In this document: positions 1-9,534 of the stretch, piece by piece
Position numbering within the stretch: the stretch's first letter is position 1
How the letters are laid out: each line of letters starts with the position of its first letter
Assembly: GCF_903652925.1 (NCBI RefSeq)
Contig: NZ_CAHLAR010000003.1
Span: 310,001 to 374,000 of the forward strand
DNA from: Achromobacter anxifer
GTDB lineage: Bacteria > Pseudomonadota > Gammaproteobacteria > Burkholderiales > Burkholderiaceae_B
Direction: 5' to 3'
Length of the DNA: 64,000 bases
Program-made: the position numbers and the translations under genes
The notes under the pieces: model-generated
Databases searched by the model: none
What the model saw: only the letters and a program-made list of their open reading frames with translations
What the model was told of the DNA's origin: nothing

Positions 1-598
1 AGCCTGCCGCTTCGATGGCGGAAGCCTCGTCAGTAACGACCGCGCCGCTCACCGAGGCCGCCGTCAGCGCGTCGCGCAGCACGCCGGCCCGGAACATCTG
101 CGGCGTCTGCGCCAGCCACAGGCCATTGCGGTCCAGCGTGCGCTCGACGCGCTCGTGGCCGCCCTTGACCGTATCCGCCACTGGCAAGGCCAGCAGCCCG
201 CCCACCGGATCCGCCAGGCAAGCATCGATCAGGCGGCCCAGGGCCGCCGCCGGCAGCCCGGGGCGCGCGGCATCGTGCACCAGCACCCAGGTATCGTCGG
301 CCACGCCGCTGTCGGCCAGCGCGCCGGCCACGGTGTCGGCGCGCGTCGCGCCGCCGCAGGCCCGCCACACCGTACGGGGCAGGCCGGCCAGCGCCGCGTC
401 CACCCAGCCGTCGCCGGGCGTCACGGCCACGCGCACCTGCGCGATCCGTTCGTCGGCCAGCAGCGCGCATACCGCGTGGCGCAGCATGGGCTGTCCGGCC
501 AGCGGACGATATTGCTTGGGCACGGTTTCATGCCCGGGGCGGCTGGCACGGGCCCCGACGCCCGCAGCGGGCACGATTGCAATGAGGGAGGCAGACAT
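1..598 (-). CDS. ispD: 2-C-methyl-D-erythritol 4-phosphate cytidylyltransferase (partial, C-terminus beyond window)
   Basis: IspD couples CTP to methylerythritol phosphate in the non-mevalonate isoprenoid pathway, in the cytosol. The visible 199 residues carry the family signatures in order: PAAGVGAR near the N-terminus followed by PKQY for nucleotide binding, VLVHDAARP in the middle, PVADTVK, QTPQMF and TDEASAIE. The start is ATG at 598, giving MSASLIAIVPAAG. Family members are about 230 residues, so roughly 30 residues lie off the left edge. It diverges from mfd with only about 29 bp between the two starts. The ispD / mfd-serB neighbourhood is one I associate with Bordetella and relatives. 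Confidence 0.93.
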   Translation of the reverse strand, partial: MSASLIAIVPAAGVGARASRPGHETVPKQYRPLAGQPMLRHAVCALLADERIAQVRVAVTPGDGWVDAALAGLPRTVWRACGGATRADTVAGALADSGVADDTWVLVHDAARPGLPAAALGRLIDACLADPVGGLLALPVADTVKGGHERVERTLDRNGLWLAQTPQMFRAGVLRDALTAASVSGAVVTDEASAIEAAG

Positions 599-605
599 GG
601 TGCGG

Positions 606-624
606 TGATTTTATAATCTTCCGC
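606..624. promoter_or_regulatory. Compact divergent promoter between ispD and mfd
   Basis: The interval contains TATAAT at 612-617 on the plus strand. The same AT-rich block reads TATAAA on the minus strand. Either could be a -10 box, so two divergent promoters would overlap almost completely. I see no good -35 on the plus strand. The distances imply a very short or absent leader on mfd. Confidence 0.4.
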
Positions 625-627
625 TTG

Positions 628-3600
628 ATGCCTGCTCCCAGCCTGATGCCAGCCCCCGCTACCCCCGCCCCCGCCGCGCCGCCCGTCCCCTCCACGGCTC
701 CCACCCTGTCCGCGCTGAAGGCCGGCGCGCGCTACGCCCAGCCGCGTCCTCCGGGTTCCGGCGACGCCTGGCTGCTGGCCGACCTGGCGCGCCAGGCCGC
801 GGCGCCGCTGGTCATCCTGACCGCCGAGCCCGTCGAGGCCCAGCGCCTGGCCGAGGAAATCCAGCTGTTCGCGCCGGACCTGCGCGTGCGCCAGTTGCCC
901 GACTGGGAAACGCTGCCGTACGACGCCTTCTCGCCGCACCAGGACCTGATTTCGGAGCGCCTGCACACGCTGCATTCGCTGATGACGAAGTCCGTGGACG
1001 TGCTGACGGTGCCGGTCACGACCGCGCTGTACCGGCTGGCGCCGCCCTCCTTCCTGGCGGCCTACACCTTCTCCTTCAAGCAGAAGGACAAGCTCAACGA
1101 GACGGCGCTGCGCGCCCAGCTGACGCTGGCCAACTACAACCACGTCACCCAGGTGACCGCGCCCGGCGAATTCTGTTTGCGCGGCGGGCTGATCGACCTG
1201 TTCCCGATGGGCTCGGTGGTGCCCTACCGCCTGGACCTGTTCGACGACGAGATCGAGACCATCCGCAGCTTCGATGTGGATACGCAGCGCAGCCTGTACC
1301 CGGTGCGCGAAGTGCAGCTCCTGCCCGGCCGCGAGTTCCCGATGGACGAGGACGCGCGCAACCGCTTCCGCGCGCGCTTCCGCGAAGTCTTCGAGGGCGA
1401 TCCCTCGCGCGCGCTGCCCTACAAGGACATCGGCAACGGCATACCGTTCGCCGGCGTCGAGTACTACCTGCCGCTCTTCTTCGAGGAAACGGCGACCCTG
1501 TTCGACTACCTGACGGAAGGCACGGTCACCGTCACCGTGGGCGACATCGACGACGCCATCCAGCGCTTCAACCAGGACACCTCCAGCCGCTACGGCTTTC
1601 TCAAGAGCGACCGCGAACGGCCGGTGCTGCCGCCGTCCGAGCTGTTCCTGGACAACGAGGCGCTCTACGCCCGTCTGAAGGAATTCCGCCGCCTGTCGCT
1701 GGCCGCCGGCCAGCCGCACCCGGATTTCCGCGCCGCGCCCGACGTGAGCGTGGCCCGGCGTTCCGAGGATCCCATCGCCAAACTGCGCGCGCTGGTGCAG
1801 GCCGGCCAGACACGCGTGCTGCTGTGCGCCGACTCCGCCGGCCGGCGCGAGACCCTGGTGCAGATGCTGAACGAGTTCGGTGTCACCCCGGACGCGCAGC
1901 CCGACACCATCGGCGCCTTCCTGGCCTCGGACGCCCATTTCGGCATCGTCGCCGCGCCGCTGTCCACCGGCTTCGGCCTGCCCCAGGCCAATCTGGCCTT
2001 CCTGACCGAAAACGACCTGTACCCCGGCTTGGCCACCACCGGCCGCCGCGGCAAGCGCGACCAGGAGCGCGCCAGCAACGTCGAAGCCATGGTGCGCGAC
2101 CTGTCCGAACTGCGGGCAGGCGACCCGGTGGTCCATGCGCAGCACGGCATCGGCCGCTACCACGGCCTGGTCAACATGGACATGGGCGAAGGCGGGATGG
2201 AGTTCCTCCATCTGGAATACGCCAACGGCAGCACGCTGTACGTGCCGGTGTCGCAGCTGCACGTGATCGCCCGCTACAGCGGCGCCGACCCGGAGGCCGC
2301 GCCCCTGCATCAGCTGGGCTCCGGCCAGTGGGACAAGGCGCGCCGCAAGGCTGCCCGCCAGGTCCGCGACACCGCCGCGGAATTGCTCGCGCTCTATGCC
2401 CAGCGCGCCGCGCGCGAAGGCTATGCCTTCAATCTGCCGCTCAACGATTACCAGGCCTTCGCCGAAGGCTTCGGCTTCGAGGAGACCGCCGACCAGGCGG
2501 CCGCCATCGAAGCCGTCATCGCCGACATGACCTCCGGACGCCCCATGGACCGCCTGGTCTGCGGCGACGTGGGCTTCGGCAAGACCGAGGTCGCGCTGCG
2601 CGCCGCCTTCCTGGCCGTGGCCAATGGCAAGCAGGTCGCCCTGCTCTGCCCCACCACGCTGCTGGCCGAACAGCACGCGCAGACCTTCGCCGACCGCTTC
2701 GCCGACTGGCCCGTGAAGGTGGTGGAGCTGTCCCGCTTCCGCTCGGCCAAGGAAGTCTCCGCCGCCATCGAAGGCATCAACGACGGCCGCGTCGACATCG
2801 TCATCGGCACCCACAAGATCCTGTCCAAGGACGTGAAGTTCAAGCGCCTGGGCCTGGTCATCATCGACGAAGAGCACCGCTTCGGCGTGCGCCAGAAGGA
2901 AGCGCTGAAGGCGCTGCGCGCCGAGGTCGACGTGCTGACGCTGACCGCCACGCCCATTCCGCGCACGCTGGGCATGTCGCTGGAAGGCATCCGCGACTTC
3001 TCCGTCATCGCCACCGCGCCGCAGAAGCGCCTGGCCATCAAGACCTTCGTGCGGCGCGAGGACGGCAGCACCCTGCGCGAGGCGCTGCTGCGCGAACTCA
3101 AGCGCGGCGGCCAGTGCTACTTCCTGCACAACGAAGTCGAGACCATCCACAACCGCCGCGCCCGCCTGGAAGAGCTCGTGCCCGAGGCCCGCATCGCCGT
3201 GGCCCACGGCCAGATGCCCGAACGCGAGCTGGAACAGGTGATGAAGGGCTTCTACCAGCAGCGCTACAACGTGCTGTTGTGCACCACCATCATCGAAACC
3301 GGCATCGACGTACCCAGCGCAAACACCATCGTGATCCACCGCGCCGACCGCTTCGGGCTGGCCCAGCTGCACCAGCTGCGCGGCCGCGTCGGGCGCTCGC
3401 ACCACCAGGCCTACGCCTACCTGCTGACGCCGGGCGAGGACGCCATCACCAACAACGCCAAGAAGCGCCTGGAGGCCATCCAGGCCATGGAAGAGCTGGG
3501 CTCCGGCTTCTACCTGGCCATGCACGACCTGGAGATCCGCGGCACGGGCGAGGTGCTGGGCGATTCGCAATCCGGCAATATCCAGGAAGTGGGCTTCTCG

Positions 3601-4110
3601 ATGTACAACGAGATGCTCAACGAGGCCGTCCGCGCCTTGCGCGCCGGCGAGGAACCCGACCTGGACGCGCCCTTCAACCTGGCCTGCGAAGTCAATCTGC
3701 ACGCGCCGGCGCTGCTGCCGTCCGACTATTGCGCCGACGTCCATGCCCGCCTGGGCATCTACAAGCGTCTGGCGCATGCCGCGGACGAAGACGACCTGAT
3801 CCAGATCCAGGAAGAACTGATCGACCGCTTCGGCAAGCTGCCCGAGGCCGCGCAGACGCTGCTGGCCACGCACCGCCTGCGCCTGGCCGCCCAGCCGCTG
3901 GGCATCGTCAAGATCGACGCCAGCGAGACCCAGGCGCTGCTGCAATTCGGTCCCAAGACCTCGGTCGATCCCGGCAAGATCATCGAGCTGGTGCAGCGCC
4001 AGCGCCACATCAAGCTGGCGGGACAGGATAAATTGCGGGTCGAGATCAAGGCCGCGCAGATCCCGGCCCGCGCCGACGCCGTCCGCGCCGTGCTGCGCGC
4101 CTTGAAGTAA
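628..4110 (+). CDS. mfd: Transcription-repair coupling factor Mfd
   Basis: Mfd is a cytosolic DNA translocase that removes RNA polymerase stalled at lesions and recruits UvrA. The 1160-residue product matches the family length (E. coli 1148). An N-terminal UvrB-like module comes first (LPDWETLPYD near residue 90). The RNA polymerase-interacting region follows (DPVVHAQHGIGRYHG near 495). The RecG-like helicase core has Walker A GDVGFGKTE near 646, DEEH near 747 and a QLRGRVGR motif. The C-terminal TRCF domain completes the protein. The start is uncertain: ATG at 628, TTG at 625 or ATG at 646 are all possible, and none has a clear Shine-Dalgarno sequence. The proline- and alanine-rich first 25 residues are probably disordered. 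Confidence 0.96.
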   Translation: MPAPSLMPAPATPAPAAPPVPSTAPTLSALKAGARYAQPRPPGSGDAWLLADLARQAAAPLVILTAEPVEAQRLAEEIQLFAPDLRVRQLPDWETLPYDAFSPHQDLISERLHTLHSLMTKSVDVLTVPVTTALYRLAPPSFLAAYTFSFKQKDKLNETALRAQLTLANYNHVTQVTAPGEFCLRGGLIDLFPMGSVVPYRLDLFDDEIETIRSFDVDTQRSLYPVREVQLLPGREFPMDEDARNRFRARFREVFEGDPSRALPYKDIGNGIPFAGVEYYLPLFFEETATLFDYLTEGTVTVTVGDIDDAIQRFNQDTSSRYGFLKSDRERPVLPPSELFLDNEALYARLKEFRRLSLAAGQPHPDFRAAPDVSVARRSEDPIAKLRALVQAGQTRVLLCADSAGRRETLVQMLNEFGVTPDAQPDTIGAFLASDAHFGIVAAPLSTGFGLPQANLAFLTENDLYPGLATTGRRGKRDQERASNVEAMVRDLSELRAGDPVVHAQHGIGRYHGLVNMDMGEGGMEFLHLEYANGSTLYVPVSQLHVIARYSGADPEAAPLHQLGSGQWDKARRKAARQVRDTAAELLALYAQRAAREGYAFNLPLNDYQAFAEGFGFEETADQAAAIEAVIADMTSGRPMDRLVCGDVGFGKTEVALRAAFLAVANGKQVALLCPTTLLAEQHAQTFADRFADWPVKVVELSRFRSAKEVSAAIEGINDGRVDIVIGTHKILSKDVKFKRLGLVIIDEEHRFGVRQKEALKALRAEVDVLTLTATPIPRTLGMSLEGIRDFSVIATAPQKRLAIKTFVRREDGSTLREALLRELKRGGQCYFLHNEVETIHNRRARLEELVPEARIAVAHGQMPERELEQVMKGFYQQRYNVLLCTTIIETGIDVPSANTIVIHRADRFGLAQLHQLRGRVGRSHHQAYAYLLTPGEDAITNNAKKRLEAIQAMEELGSGFYLAMHDLEIRGTGEVLGDSQSGNIQEVGFSMYNEMLNEAVRALRAGEEPDLDAPFNLACEVNLHAPALLPSDYCADVHARLGIYKRLAHAADEDDLIQIQEELIDRFGKLPEAAQTLLATHRLRLAAQPLGIVKIDASETQALLQFGPKTSVDPGKIIELVQRQRHIKLAGQDKLRVEIKAAQIPARADAVRAVLRALK

Positions 4111-4132
4111 CCGTCAAACCACACTGATTTCT

Positions 4133-4990
4133 ATGACTACCCATCACCTTGTCGTCCAATCCCCCGGCCTGACCGTGGAACACGCGGAACAGCTGGCGGC
4201 CCTGGCCCAGGCCCAGGGCGTGGCCCGCATCAGCGCCACCGCCGCCCGCCTGCTCGACGTGCAGCACGACGACTCGACCCGCGCCGAAGTCGTGGGCTGG
4301 GCCGAACGCCACGGCGTCGACACCGCGTTCCTGCCGGCTGGGCTGAAGCTGTCGCAGTGCAAGGTGCTGGCCATGGACATGGACTCCACGCTGATCAACA
4401 TCGAGTGCATCGACGAGATCGCCGGCGTGGCCGGCCTGAAGGACAAGGTGTCCGAGATCACCGAGGCCGCCATGCGCGGCGAAATCAAGGACTTCTCGGA
4501 AAGCCTGCGCCGCCGCGTGGCCCTGCTCGAAGGCGTGCCGGCCGACGCGCTGGAACAAGTCTATGCGGACAAGCTGCGCCTGAACCCCGGCGCCGAACGC
4601 CTGATCACCACGGCCCAGGCCGCCGGCATCAAGGTACTGCTGGTCTCGGGCGGCTTCACCTTCTTCACGGAACGCCTGCGCCAGCGCCTGAACCTGGACA
4701 GCGCGCACGCCAACACCCTGGAAATCGCCAACGGCGTGCTGACCGGCAAGGTCTTGGGCGACATCCTGGACGCCGACGCCAAGGAAGCCCACCTGCGTGA
4801 GTTCGCCCGCCAGCATGGCGCTTCCCGGGAACAGATCATCGCCATGGGCGACGGCGCCAACGACCTGAAGATGCTGGGCATCGCCGGCTTCCCCGTGGCT
4901 TACCACGCCAAGCCGCTGGTGCGCCAGCAAACGCGCTATGCGCTGAACGTGTCGGGTCTGGACGGGGTGTTGAACTGGTTCGAGAGCTGA
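4133..4990 (+). CDS. serB: Phosphoserine phosphatase SerB
   Basis: SerB catalyses the last step of serine synthesis, dephosphorylating L-phosphoserine in the cytosol. The 285-residue protein is a HAD hydrolase. Motif I is DMDST at residues 82-86, with D82 as nucleophile and D84 as general acid. Motif II is the VSGG segment near 183. Motif IV, GDGANDLKML, begins at 239. A short N-terminal ACT-like region precedes the HAD core, as in other SerB proteins. It lies 22 bp after mfd on the same strand and is probably cotranscribed with it. A bidirectional terminator follows. Confidence 0.95.
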   Translation: MTTHHLVVQSPGLTVEHAEQLAALAQAQGVARISATAARLLDVQHDDSTRAEVVGWAERHGVDTAFLPAGLKLSQCKVLAMDMDSTLINIECIDEIAGVAGLKDKVSEITEAAMRGEIKDFSESLRRRVALLEGVPADALEQVYADKLRLNPGAERLITTAQAAGIKVLLVSGGFTFFTERLRQRLNLDSAHANTLEIANGVLTGKVLGDILDADAKEAHLREFARQHGASREQIIAMGDGANDLKMLGIAGFPVAYHAKPLVRQQTRYALNVSGLDGVLNWFES

Positions 4991-5033
4991 TCTCGTGACG
5001 GCAGACGCTTGAGCGCATGCCTCTTCCTCGGAC

Positions 5034-5067
5034 ATGAAAAAAGCCACCTCGCGGTGGCTTTTTTCAT
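5034..5067. terminator. Bidirectional intrinsic terminator between serB and the TonB-dependent receptor
   Basis: Perfect 15-bp arms (5034-5048 and 5053-5067) flank a TCGC loop. The GC stem GCCACC/GGTGGC is flanked by six A residues on the left and six T residues on the right. It can therefore stop transcription from both converging genes. Confidence 0.93.
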
Positions 5068-5079
5068 GCTTGCAGCGGA

Positions 5080-7356
5080 TCAGTACCGCACGCGCAGCGA
5101 GAGCAGCGCAGCACGCCCGGTTCCCAGCGCCGCGTAGTGCGCCGCATAGGCCTTGGTGTAGTACGTTTCGTCGAAAATGTTCAACACGTTCAGTTGAGCC
5201 GACATATGCTCGTTGAACTCGTATGCCGCCATGGCATCGAAGCGCCAGTAGGAAGGCACCCAGCGCGCCTTGGGCGTGCCGTCGGCGTTCTTGGTCGAAT
5301 CCGAGTTGCCGTATACCTTGTCCACGTAATAAGCACCGCCGCCGACCGTCAGCTTGGGCAGCACCTTGTAGGTGGTCCACAGGCTGAAGGCGTTGCGCGG
5401 CGTGTTGGGCAGGTCCTGGCCCACGGCGCCGCTGTTGTAAGCGCCCTTGGTCATTTCGCTGTTCATGAAGGTGTAGCCGCCGAACACGTTCCACTTGGGC
5501 GTGATGCTGCCCGAGAAGCCGAGTTCGATGCCGCGCACCTTGGCCTCGCCGACCTGTGCGGTTTCGGTGGCCGACACGGCGACGCTGGTGTTCTTGCGGA
5601 TGTCCTGGAAGGCCGCTGCAGAAACCGTCAGGCGGTCATCGAACACCTGCCATTTCGTGCCCAGTTCCACCGTGCGGCTCTTTTCCGGCTCGAGCGACTG
5701 GTTCGTGACCGAGACCGCATCGCTGATCGCGCTGGAAGCGATGGCCGACGGCGTCGACGAGGTTCCGTAGGTAGCGTAGATGGTGCCGTTGGGCACCGGC
5801 TTGTACGCCACGCCGACTTGGTAGTTGAAGAGATTGTCTTCGCGGCTGGTGCTGTAGAACGCCGGGGTGCTGGCGGGATCGTTGCGGCCCTTGGCGATAT
5901 TGCTGCCACTGGTGCGGTAGTTGTCCCAGCGCAGGCCCAGGCTGGCCTGCCACTGCTCGTTGAACTTGATCGTGTCGAAGCCGTAAAGCGCGACCGTATC
6001 CGTGTTGTAGCGCGCCGGGTTGCCATTGCGCTGCAGATGGCCTGGATAGTAGGTGCCCGGATCCGGATCCCACAGCGAAGCGCACAGCGCCGGGTTGGCA
6101 TAAGTGTTCTTGCCATTGGCGGTGCCGGTCACGCAACCGCTGGTGCCGGCGGGAACGCCGGTCTCGGTGTAGCTGTCCTTGTCCTGCTTGATGTTGCTGT
6201 ATTCGAAGCCCAGGTCGAACGAGTGCTTCAGGCTACCCGTATCGAACTCGCCAGTCAGGTTGGTCTGGTTTGCGAAGCTCTTGGTGACGTAGTAGCCCGA
6301 CTTGAGCGCCCGGTACACCAGTCCATTCGGAATGTTGCCCTTGCTGTCGTCGGGGTTGGTGGCGGCGAAATCGTTCGTGCCACGGCCATAGCGCGTCACG
6401 TTGCGCAGCTGCAGCCTGTCGGAGAAGTCGTGCTGGAAGTCCACGGTCGCGACGTCGTCGCGCGTGTTCATGAAATCGCGGCCCTTCAACCCGTAGAAGT
6501 TCTTGCGGCTCACGCCCATGGTCTCCGTCACCGGTTGACCCGTCTTCGGGTCATACGGCATGGAGTAATCCGGCATGCTGTCGTCTTGGTAGTGGTAGTA
6601 GCTCAGCGTGATGCGCGTCGGCGTGCCCACGCCGAGCGTCAGCGAGGGTGCCACGCCCCAGCGTTCAAAGTTGACGGCGTCGTCGCGTCCGGGAGCGTCT
6701 CCCTTGTTGCCCATGACGTTCAGGCGGAACGCGGCCTTGTCGGCCAGACGCCAGTTGCTATCGATCGTGGCCCGGTAGTTGCTGTCCGTGCCGATCTGCG
6801 CCGTGGCTTCGGTAAAGTCCGTGACCTTGGGCGTCTTGCTGACCATGTTGATGCTGCCGCCCGCGCCGCCGCGTCCCGAATAGACCGAGTCCGGCCCCTT
6901 GATGACTTCGACCTGTTCCAGGTTGAACGTATCGCGCACTTGCGTGCTGGAGTCGCGGATGCCGTCCAGGAAAATGCTGCCGGCCGAGTTCTGGCCACGG
7001 ATGATCGGCAGGTCGCCGCCCGGACGTCCGCCTTCGCCCGCGCCGAAGGTAATGCCGGGCGAGTTGCGCAACACGTCCTGCAGCGTAGAGGCAGCCTGAT
7101 CCTGGATCACTTGCTTGGGCACCACCTGCACAGTGCGCGGAGTATCCAACAGCGGAGCGGTGAACTTCGGCGATTGCGCCGTCGAGGTCTGGTAGGCCGA
7201 GCCCTCACCTTCGACCCGCACGGGCGCTAGTTGCGTCACGCCGGCGTCCGCGGACTGAGCGGCGGCGTAAGGGCTGATGAACAGCGCGGGAGCCGCGATG
7301 GCGGCGGCCAGGGAGGTAGTGAGCGTATTCAGCGAATACGTATCTTGGGGCTTCAA
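5080..7356 (-). CDS. TonB-dependent siderophore receptor, catecholate (Fiu-like) type
   Basis: This is an outer-membrane receptor that imports ferric siderophores using TonB energy. I place the start at TTG 7356 because GGAGAA lies 6 nt upstream; an upstream TTG at 7383 has no such site. The 758-residue product begins MKPQDTYSLN, has a hydrophobic signal segment ending near AAAQS, and a TonB-box-like APVRVEG. The plug domain contains LRNSPGITFGAGEGG, IRGQNS, IFLDGIRD and FNLEQVEVIKGP. The beta-barrel ends in the aromatic-terminated LSLRVRY. There is no N-terminal signalling domain, so it is not a sigma/anti-sigma transducer. The plug resembles Fiu more than hydroxamate receptors. A Fur-like site lies upstream. 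Confidence 0.9.
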   Translation of the reverse strand: MKPQDTYSLNTLTTSLAAAIAAPALFISPYAAAQSADAGVTQLAPVRVEGEGSAYQTSTAQSPKFTAPLLDTPRTVQVVPKQVIQDQAASTLQDVLRNSPGITFGAGEGGRPGGDLPIIRGQNSAGSIFLDGIRDSSTQVRDTFNLEQVEVIKGPDSVYSGRGGAGGSINMVSKTPKVTDFTEATAQIGTDSNYRATIDSNWRLADKAAFRLNVMGNKGDAPGRDDAVNFERWGVAPSLTLGVGTPTRITLSYYHYQDDSMPDYSMPYDPKTGQPVTETMGVSRKNFYGLKGRDFMNTRDDVATVDFQHDFSDRLQLRNVTRYGRGTNDFAATNPDDSKGNIPNGLVYRALKSGYYVTKSFANQTNLTGEFDTGSLKHSFDLGFEYSNIKQDKDSYTETGVPAGTSGCVTGTANGKNTYANPALCASLWDPDPGTYYPGHLQRNGNPARYNTDTVALYGFDTIKFNEQWQASLGLRWDNYRTSGSNIAKGRNDPASTPAFYSTSREDNLFNYQVGVAYKPVPNGTIYATYGTSSTPSAIASSAISDAVSVTNQSLEPEKSRTVELGTKWQVFDDRLTVSAAAFQDIRKNTSVAVSATETAQVGEAKVRGIELGFSGSITPKWNVFGGYTFMNSEMTKGAYNSGAVGQDLPNTPRNAFSLWTTYKVLPKLTVGGGAYYVDKVYGNSDSTKNADGTPKARWVPSYWRFDAMAAYEFNEHMSAQLNVLNIFDETYYTKAYAAHYAALGTGRAALLSLRVRY

Positions 7357-7479
7357 ACCAGCTTCTCCGAATGTGAATAGCAACGATTCTTGTTTTTTTA
7401 ACGTTTGCGATTCTGAACTGCGATGCTGAATGAAACCTGAATGAAAGGCTTTAATCCCGTTAAAGGATCAAAAAACAAC

Positions 7480-7498
7480 ACTAATGAGAACCATTGCT
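7480..7498 (-). promoter_or_regulatory. Fur-box-like operator upstream of the siderophore receptor
   Basis: The 19-bp window matches the classical Fur consensus at 12 of 19 positions by my alignment. The core reads AATGAGAACCATT against AATGATAATCATT. It lies about 125-140 bp upstream of the proposed receptor start. Iron-repressed expression is inferred from this site and from the receptor's function. Confidence 0.6.
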
Positions 7499-7651
7499 GA
7501 CCTATGCTCCGCCAGCACCCTGGTCCGGCGTCCTGCTCCCGGTCCCTGATACACGCAGCAGGGCCAAGCGCTTGAAAGCCATCTGGAGGGCCATGGAGCC
7601 GGCGTAGAGGTCCAGGAGGAGGGAGCCGGGAGAATTGATGAGCGCGCATAA

Positions 7652-7678
7652 GAAAAACGCCCCTGAGGGGCGTTTTTC
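7652..7678 (-). terminator. Terminator of the nuo operon
   Basis: A perfect hairpin has arms GAAAAACGCCCC (7652-7663) and GGGGCGTTTTTC (7667-7678) around a TGA loop. A five-A run on the left gives the U-tract for minus-strand transcripts. It sits 18 bp past the DUF2818 stop. Confidence 0.9.
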
Positions 7679-7695
7679 AGTTTGGCGAGGCCAAG

Positions 7696-8025
7696 TCAGG
7701 CGCGCAGTCGGGGATGGCGCTTGAACAGATAGCGGTACACGAAGCCGGGATAGGCCAGCACCAGGTACAGGCTCAGCGTGATCGCGTAGAACTCCCAGGT
7801 CTGGGAAAAGCGGTTGCCCAGCGTGGATTCGAAGGCGAAACCCAATGCGCCGACGATCACGTAGAACACCAACACTTCGATCAGGCGCATCCAGAACGGC
7901 TTGACCGCGGCCGCCCCGCCCTGCTTCCAGGGCATGACGGCGAACACCCGCTCCGTCAGGAACGGGAGATTCGCGCTGACCAGGGCCAGCGCGATCAGCA
8001 GCCATACCGCCAGAGTCTGGTTCAT
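7696..8025 (-). CDS. DUF2818 family small membrane protein, nuo-associated
   Basis: This 109-residue protein starts MNQTLAVWLLIALALVS and has three or four hydrophobic segments (near residues 5-25, 45-65 and 75-97) and a basic C-terminus (KRHPRLRA). It lies 15 bp after nuoN and before the operon terminator, so it belongs to the complex I operon. I recognise it as DUF2818, a family often found directly after nuoN in Burkholderiales. Its function is unknown; an assembly or accessory role in complex I is inference from position only. Confidence 0.85.
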   Translation of the reverse strand: MNQTLAVWLLIALALVSANLPFLTERVFAVMPWKQGGAAAVKPFWMRLIEVLVFYVIVGALGFAFESTLGNRFSQTWEFYAITLSLYLVLAYPGFVYRYLFKRHPRLRA

Positions 8026-8040
8026 GGCCCCGTTTTCCGC

Positions 8041-9525
8041 TTACAGGCTGAGCGAGCTGCGGATGGCCTGCACGCACAGGGCCATCAGACCGCCAGGCAG
8101 GATGCCCAGGATCAGGATCAGCGCGCCGTTGACCGACAGCACACCGCGCTGGCCGCAAGTGGCGACCATCGGGGCGGCATCGGCGGCCGGCTCGTCGAAG
8201 TACACGACCTTGACCACGCGCAAGTAGTAGAACGCGCCGATCAGCGAGAACACCACCGCGATCACGGCCAGGGTCACGTGGCCGGCGCTGATCAGCGCCT
8301 GCAGCACGGCCAGCTTGGCGTAGAAGCCGACCAGCGGCGGAATGCCGGCCAGCGAGAACATCAGCAGCAGCACGATGGCGGCATGCCACGGGCTGCGGCG
8401 GTTCAGGCCCTTCAGGTCGTCGATGTGCTCGCACTCAAAACCTTGGCGCGACAGCAGCAGCACAATGCCGAAGCTGGCCAGCGTGGTCAGGACGTAGGTC
8501 AGCATGTAGAACAGCGAGGCGCCGTAGGCGGCCGACGACAGTTCCGGCTTGCCCGCGACCGAACCCGACATCAGGCCCAGCAGCACGAAGCCCATGTGCG
8601 AGATCGTCGAGTAGGCCAGCATGCGCTTGAAGTTGGTCTGCGCGATGGCGGTCAGGTTACCGATGGCCAGCGACAGCACCGCCAGGATCATCAGCATCGG
8701 CTGCCAATCGGCGGCCAGGCCGTGCAGGCCGTCGACCAGCAGGCGCAGCGTGATGGCAAAGGCAGCCAGCTTGGGCGCGCCGCCCAGGATCAGCGTCACG
8801 GCGGTGGGCGAACCTTGGTAGACGTCAGGCACCCACATGTGGAACGGCACGGCGCCCAGCTTGAAGGCCAGACCCGACACCAGGAACACGATGCCGAACA
8901 CCAGGGCCAGCTTCTCGGCCTTGCCCGCGGCGATGACCTTCGATACTTCAGCCAGATCCAGGTGGCCGGTGGCGCCGTAGACCATGGACATGCCGTACAG
9001 CAGGAAGCCCGAGGCCAGCGCGCCCAGCACGAAGTACTTCATGGCGGCTTCGGTGGCGACGACGTTGTCGCGGCGCAGCGCGATCAGGGCGTACAGGGCC
9101 AGCGACATCAGTTCCAGGCCCAGGTAGATGGAGATCAGGTTCCCGGAGGAGATCATGACCATCTGGCCCAGCAGAGCGAACAGCGTCAGGACGTAGAGTT
9201 CACCGCCCCGCATCATGTCGCGCACTTGCGCATAGACGCGGCCGTAGACCAGGGTCGCGGCCACGGCGATGTAGGACGCGATCTTGAGCAGGTGCGACAG
9301 TTCGTCGGTGACGTACAGGCCGTTGAAGGTCGAGCCGGTGACGCCATTCTTCCATTGCAGGGCCGACACGACGGTCAGCACGCCCAATGCAAGCATGGTC
9401 AGCAGAAACGTCGGCTTGCGCTCGGGGTGATTGCTGACCGCGTCGACGAGCAGGATAGCCAGGCCGAAAACCAGCAGGAGGATTTCCGGTGTCGCCAGGG
9501 CGAAATCGATTTGGGATTGCATCAT
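8041..9525 (-). CDS. nuoN: NADH-quinone oxidoreductase subunit N
   Basis: NuoN (494 residues) is one of three antiporter-like proton-pumping subunits in the membrane arm of complex I. It is almost wholly transmembrane. Characteristic segments include [13 protein letters not shown] (with the membrane glutamate of the pump), [16 protein letters not shown], the broken-helix lysine region [16 protein letters not shown] and [17 protein letters not shown]. It starts at ATG 9525, 9 bp after the nuoM stop, and runs to within 15 bp of the DUF2818 gene. Confidence 0.96.
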   Translation of the reverse strand: MMQSQIDFALATPEILLLVFGLAILLVDAVSNHPERKPTFLLTMLALGVLTVVSALQWKNGVTGSTFNGLYVTDELSHLLKIASYIAVAATLVYGRVYAQVRDMMRGGELYVLTLFALLGQMVMISSGNLISIYLGLELMSLALYALIALRRDNVVATEAAMKYFVLGALASGFLLYGMSMVYGATGHLDLAEVSKVIAAGKAEKLALVFGIVFLVSGLAFKLGAVPFHMWVPDVYQGSPTAVTLILGGAPKLAAFAITLRLLVDGLHGLAADWQPMLMILAVLSLAIGNLTAIAQTNFKRMLAYSTISHMGFVLLGLMSGSVAGKPELSSAAYGASLFYMLTYVLTTLASFGIVLLLSRQGFECEHIDDLKGLNRRSPWHAAIVLLLMFSLAGIPPLVGFYAKLAVLQALISAGHVTLAVIAVVFSLIGAFYYLRVVKVVYFDEPAADAAPMVATCGQRGVLSVNGALILILGILPGGLMALCVQAIRSSLSL

Positions 9526-9534
9526 TGTCTTGTC

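Larger units (their letters stand above)
7357..7695. other. Intergenic region between the siderophore receptor and the end of the nuo operon
   Basis: This 339-bp interval holds the receptor leader (AT-rich, 7380-7480), a Fur-box-like site at 7480-7498, and the nuo terminator at 7652-7678. The stretch 7500-7645 shows no convincing gene. An 83-codon minus-strand frame there lacks a ribosome binding site and any family motif. Confidence 0.7.

Noticed and set aside
421-4008. Very long minus-strand frame opposite mfd (over 1100 codons)
   Set aside because: The conserved Mfd protein occupies the other strand. Long antisense frames are expected from the codon bias in high-GC genomes, and the translation is Gln/Leu/Val-rich without any family motif.
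7398-7649. 83-codon minus-strand frame between the receptor and nuo terminator
   Set aside because: No ribosome binding site or family motif; it runs across the Fur-like site.
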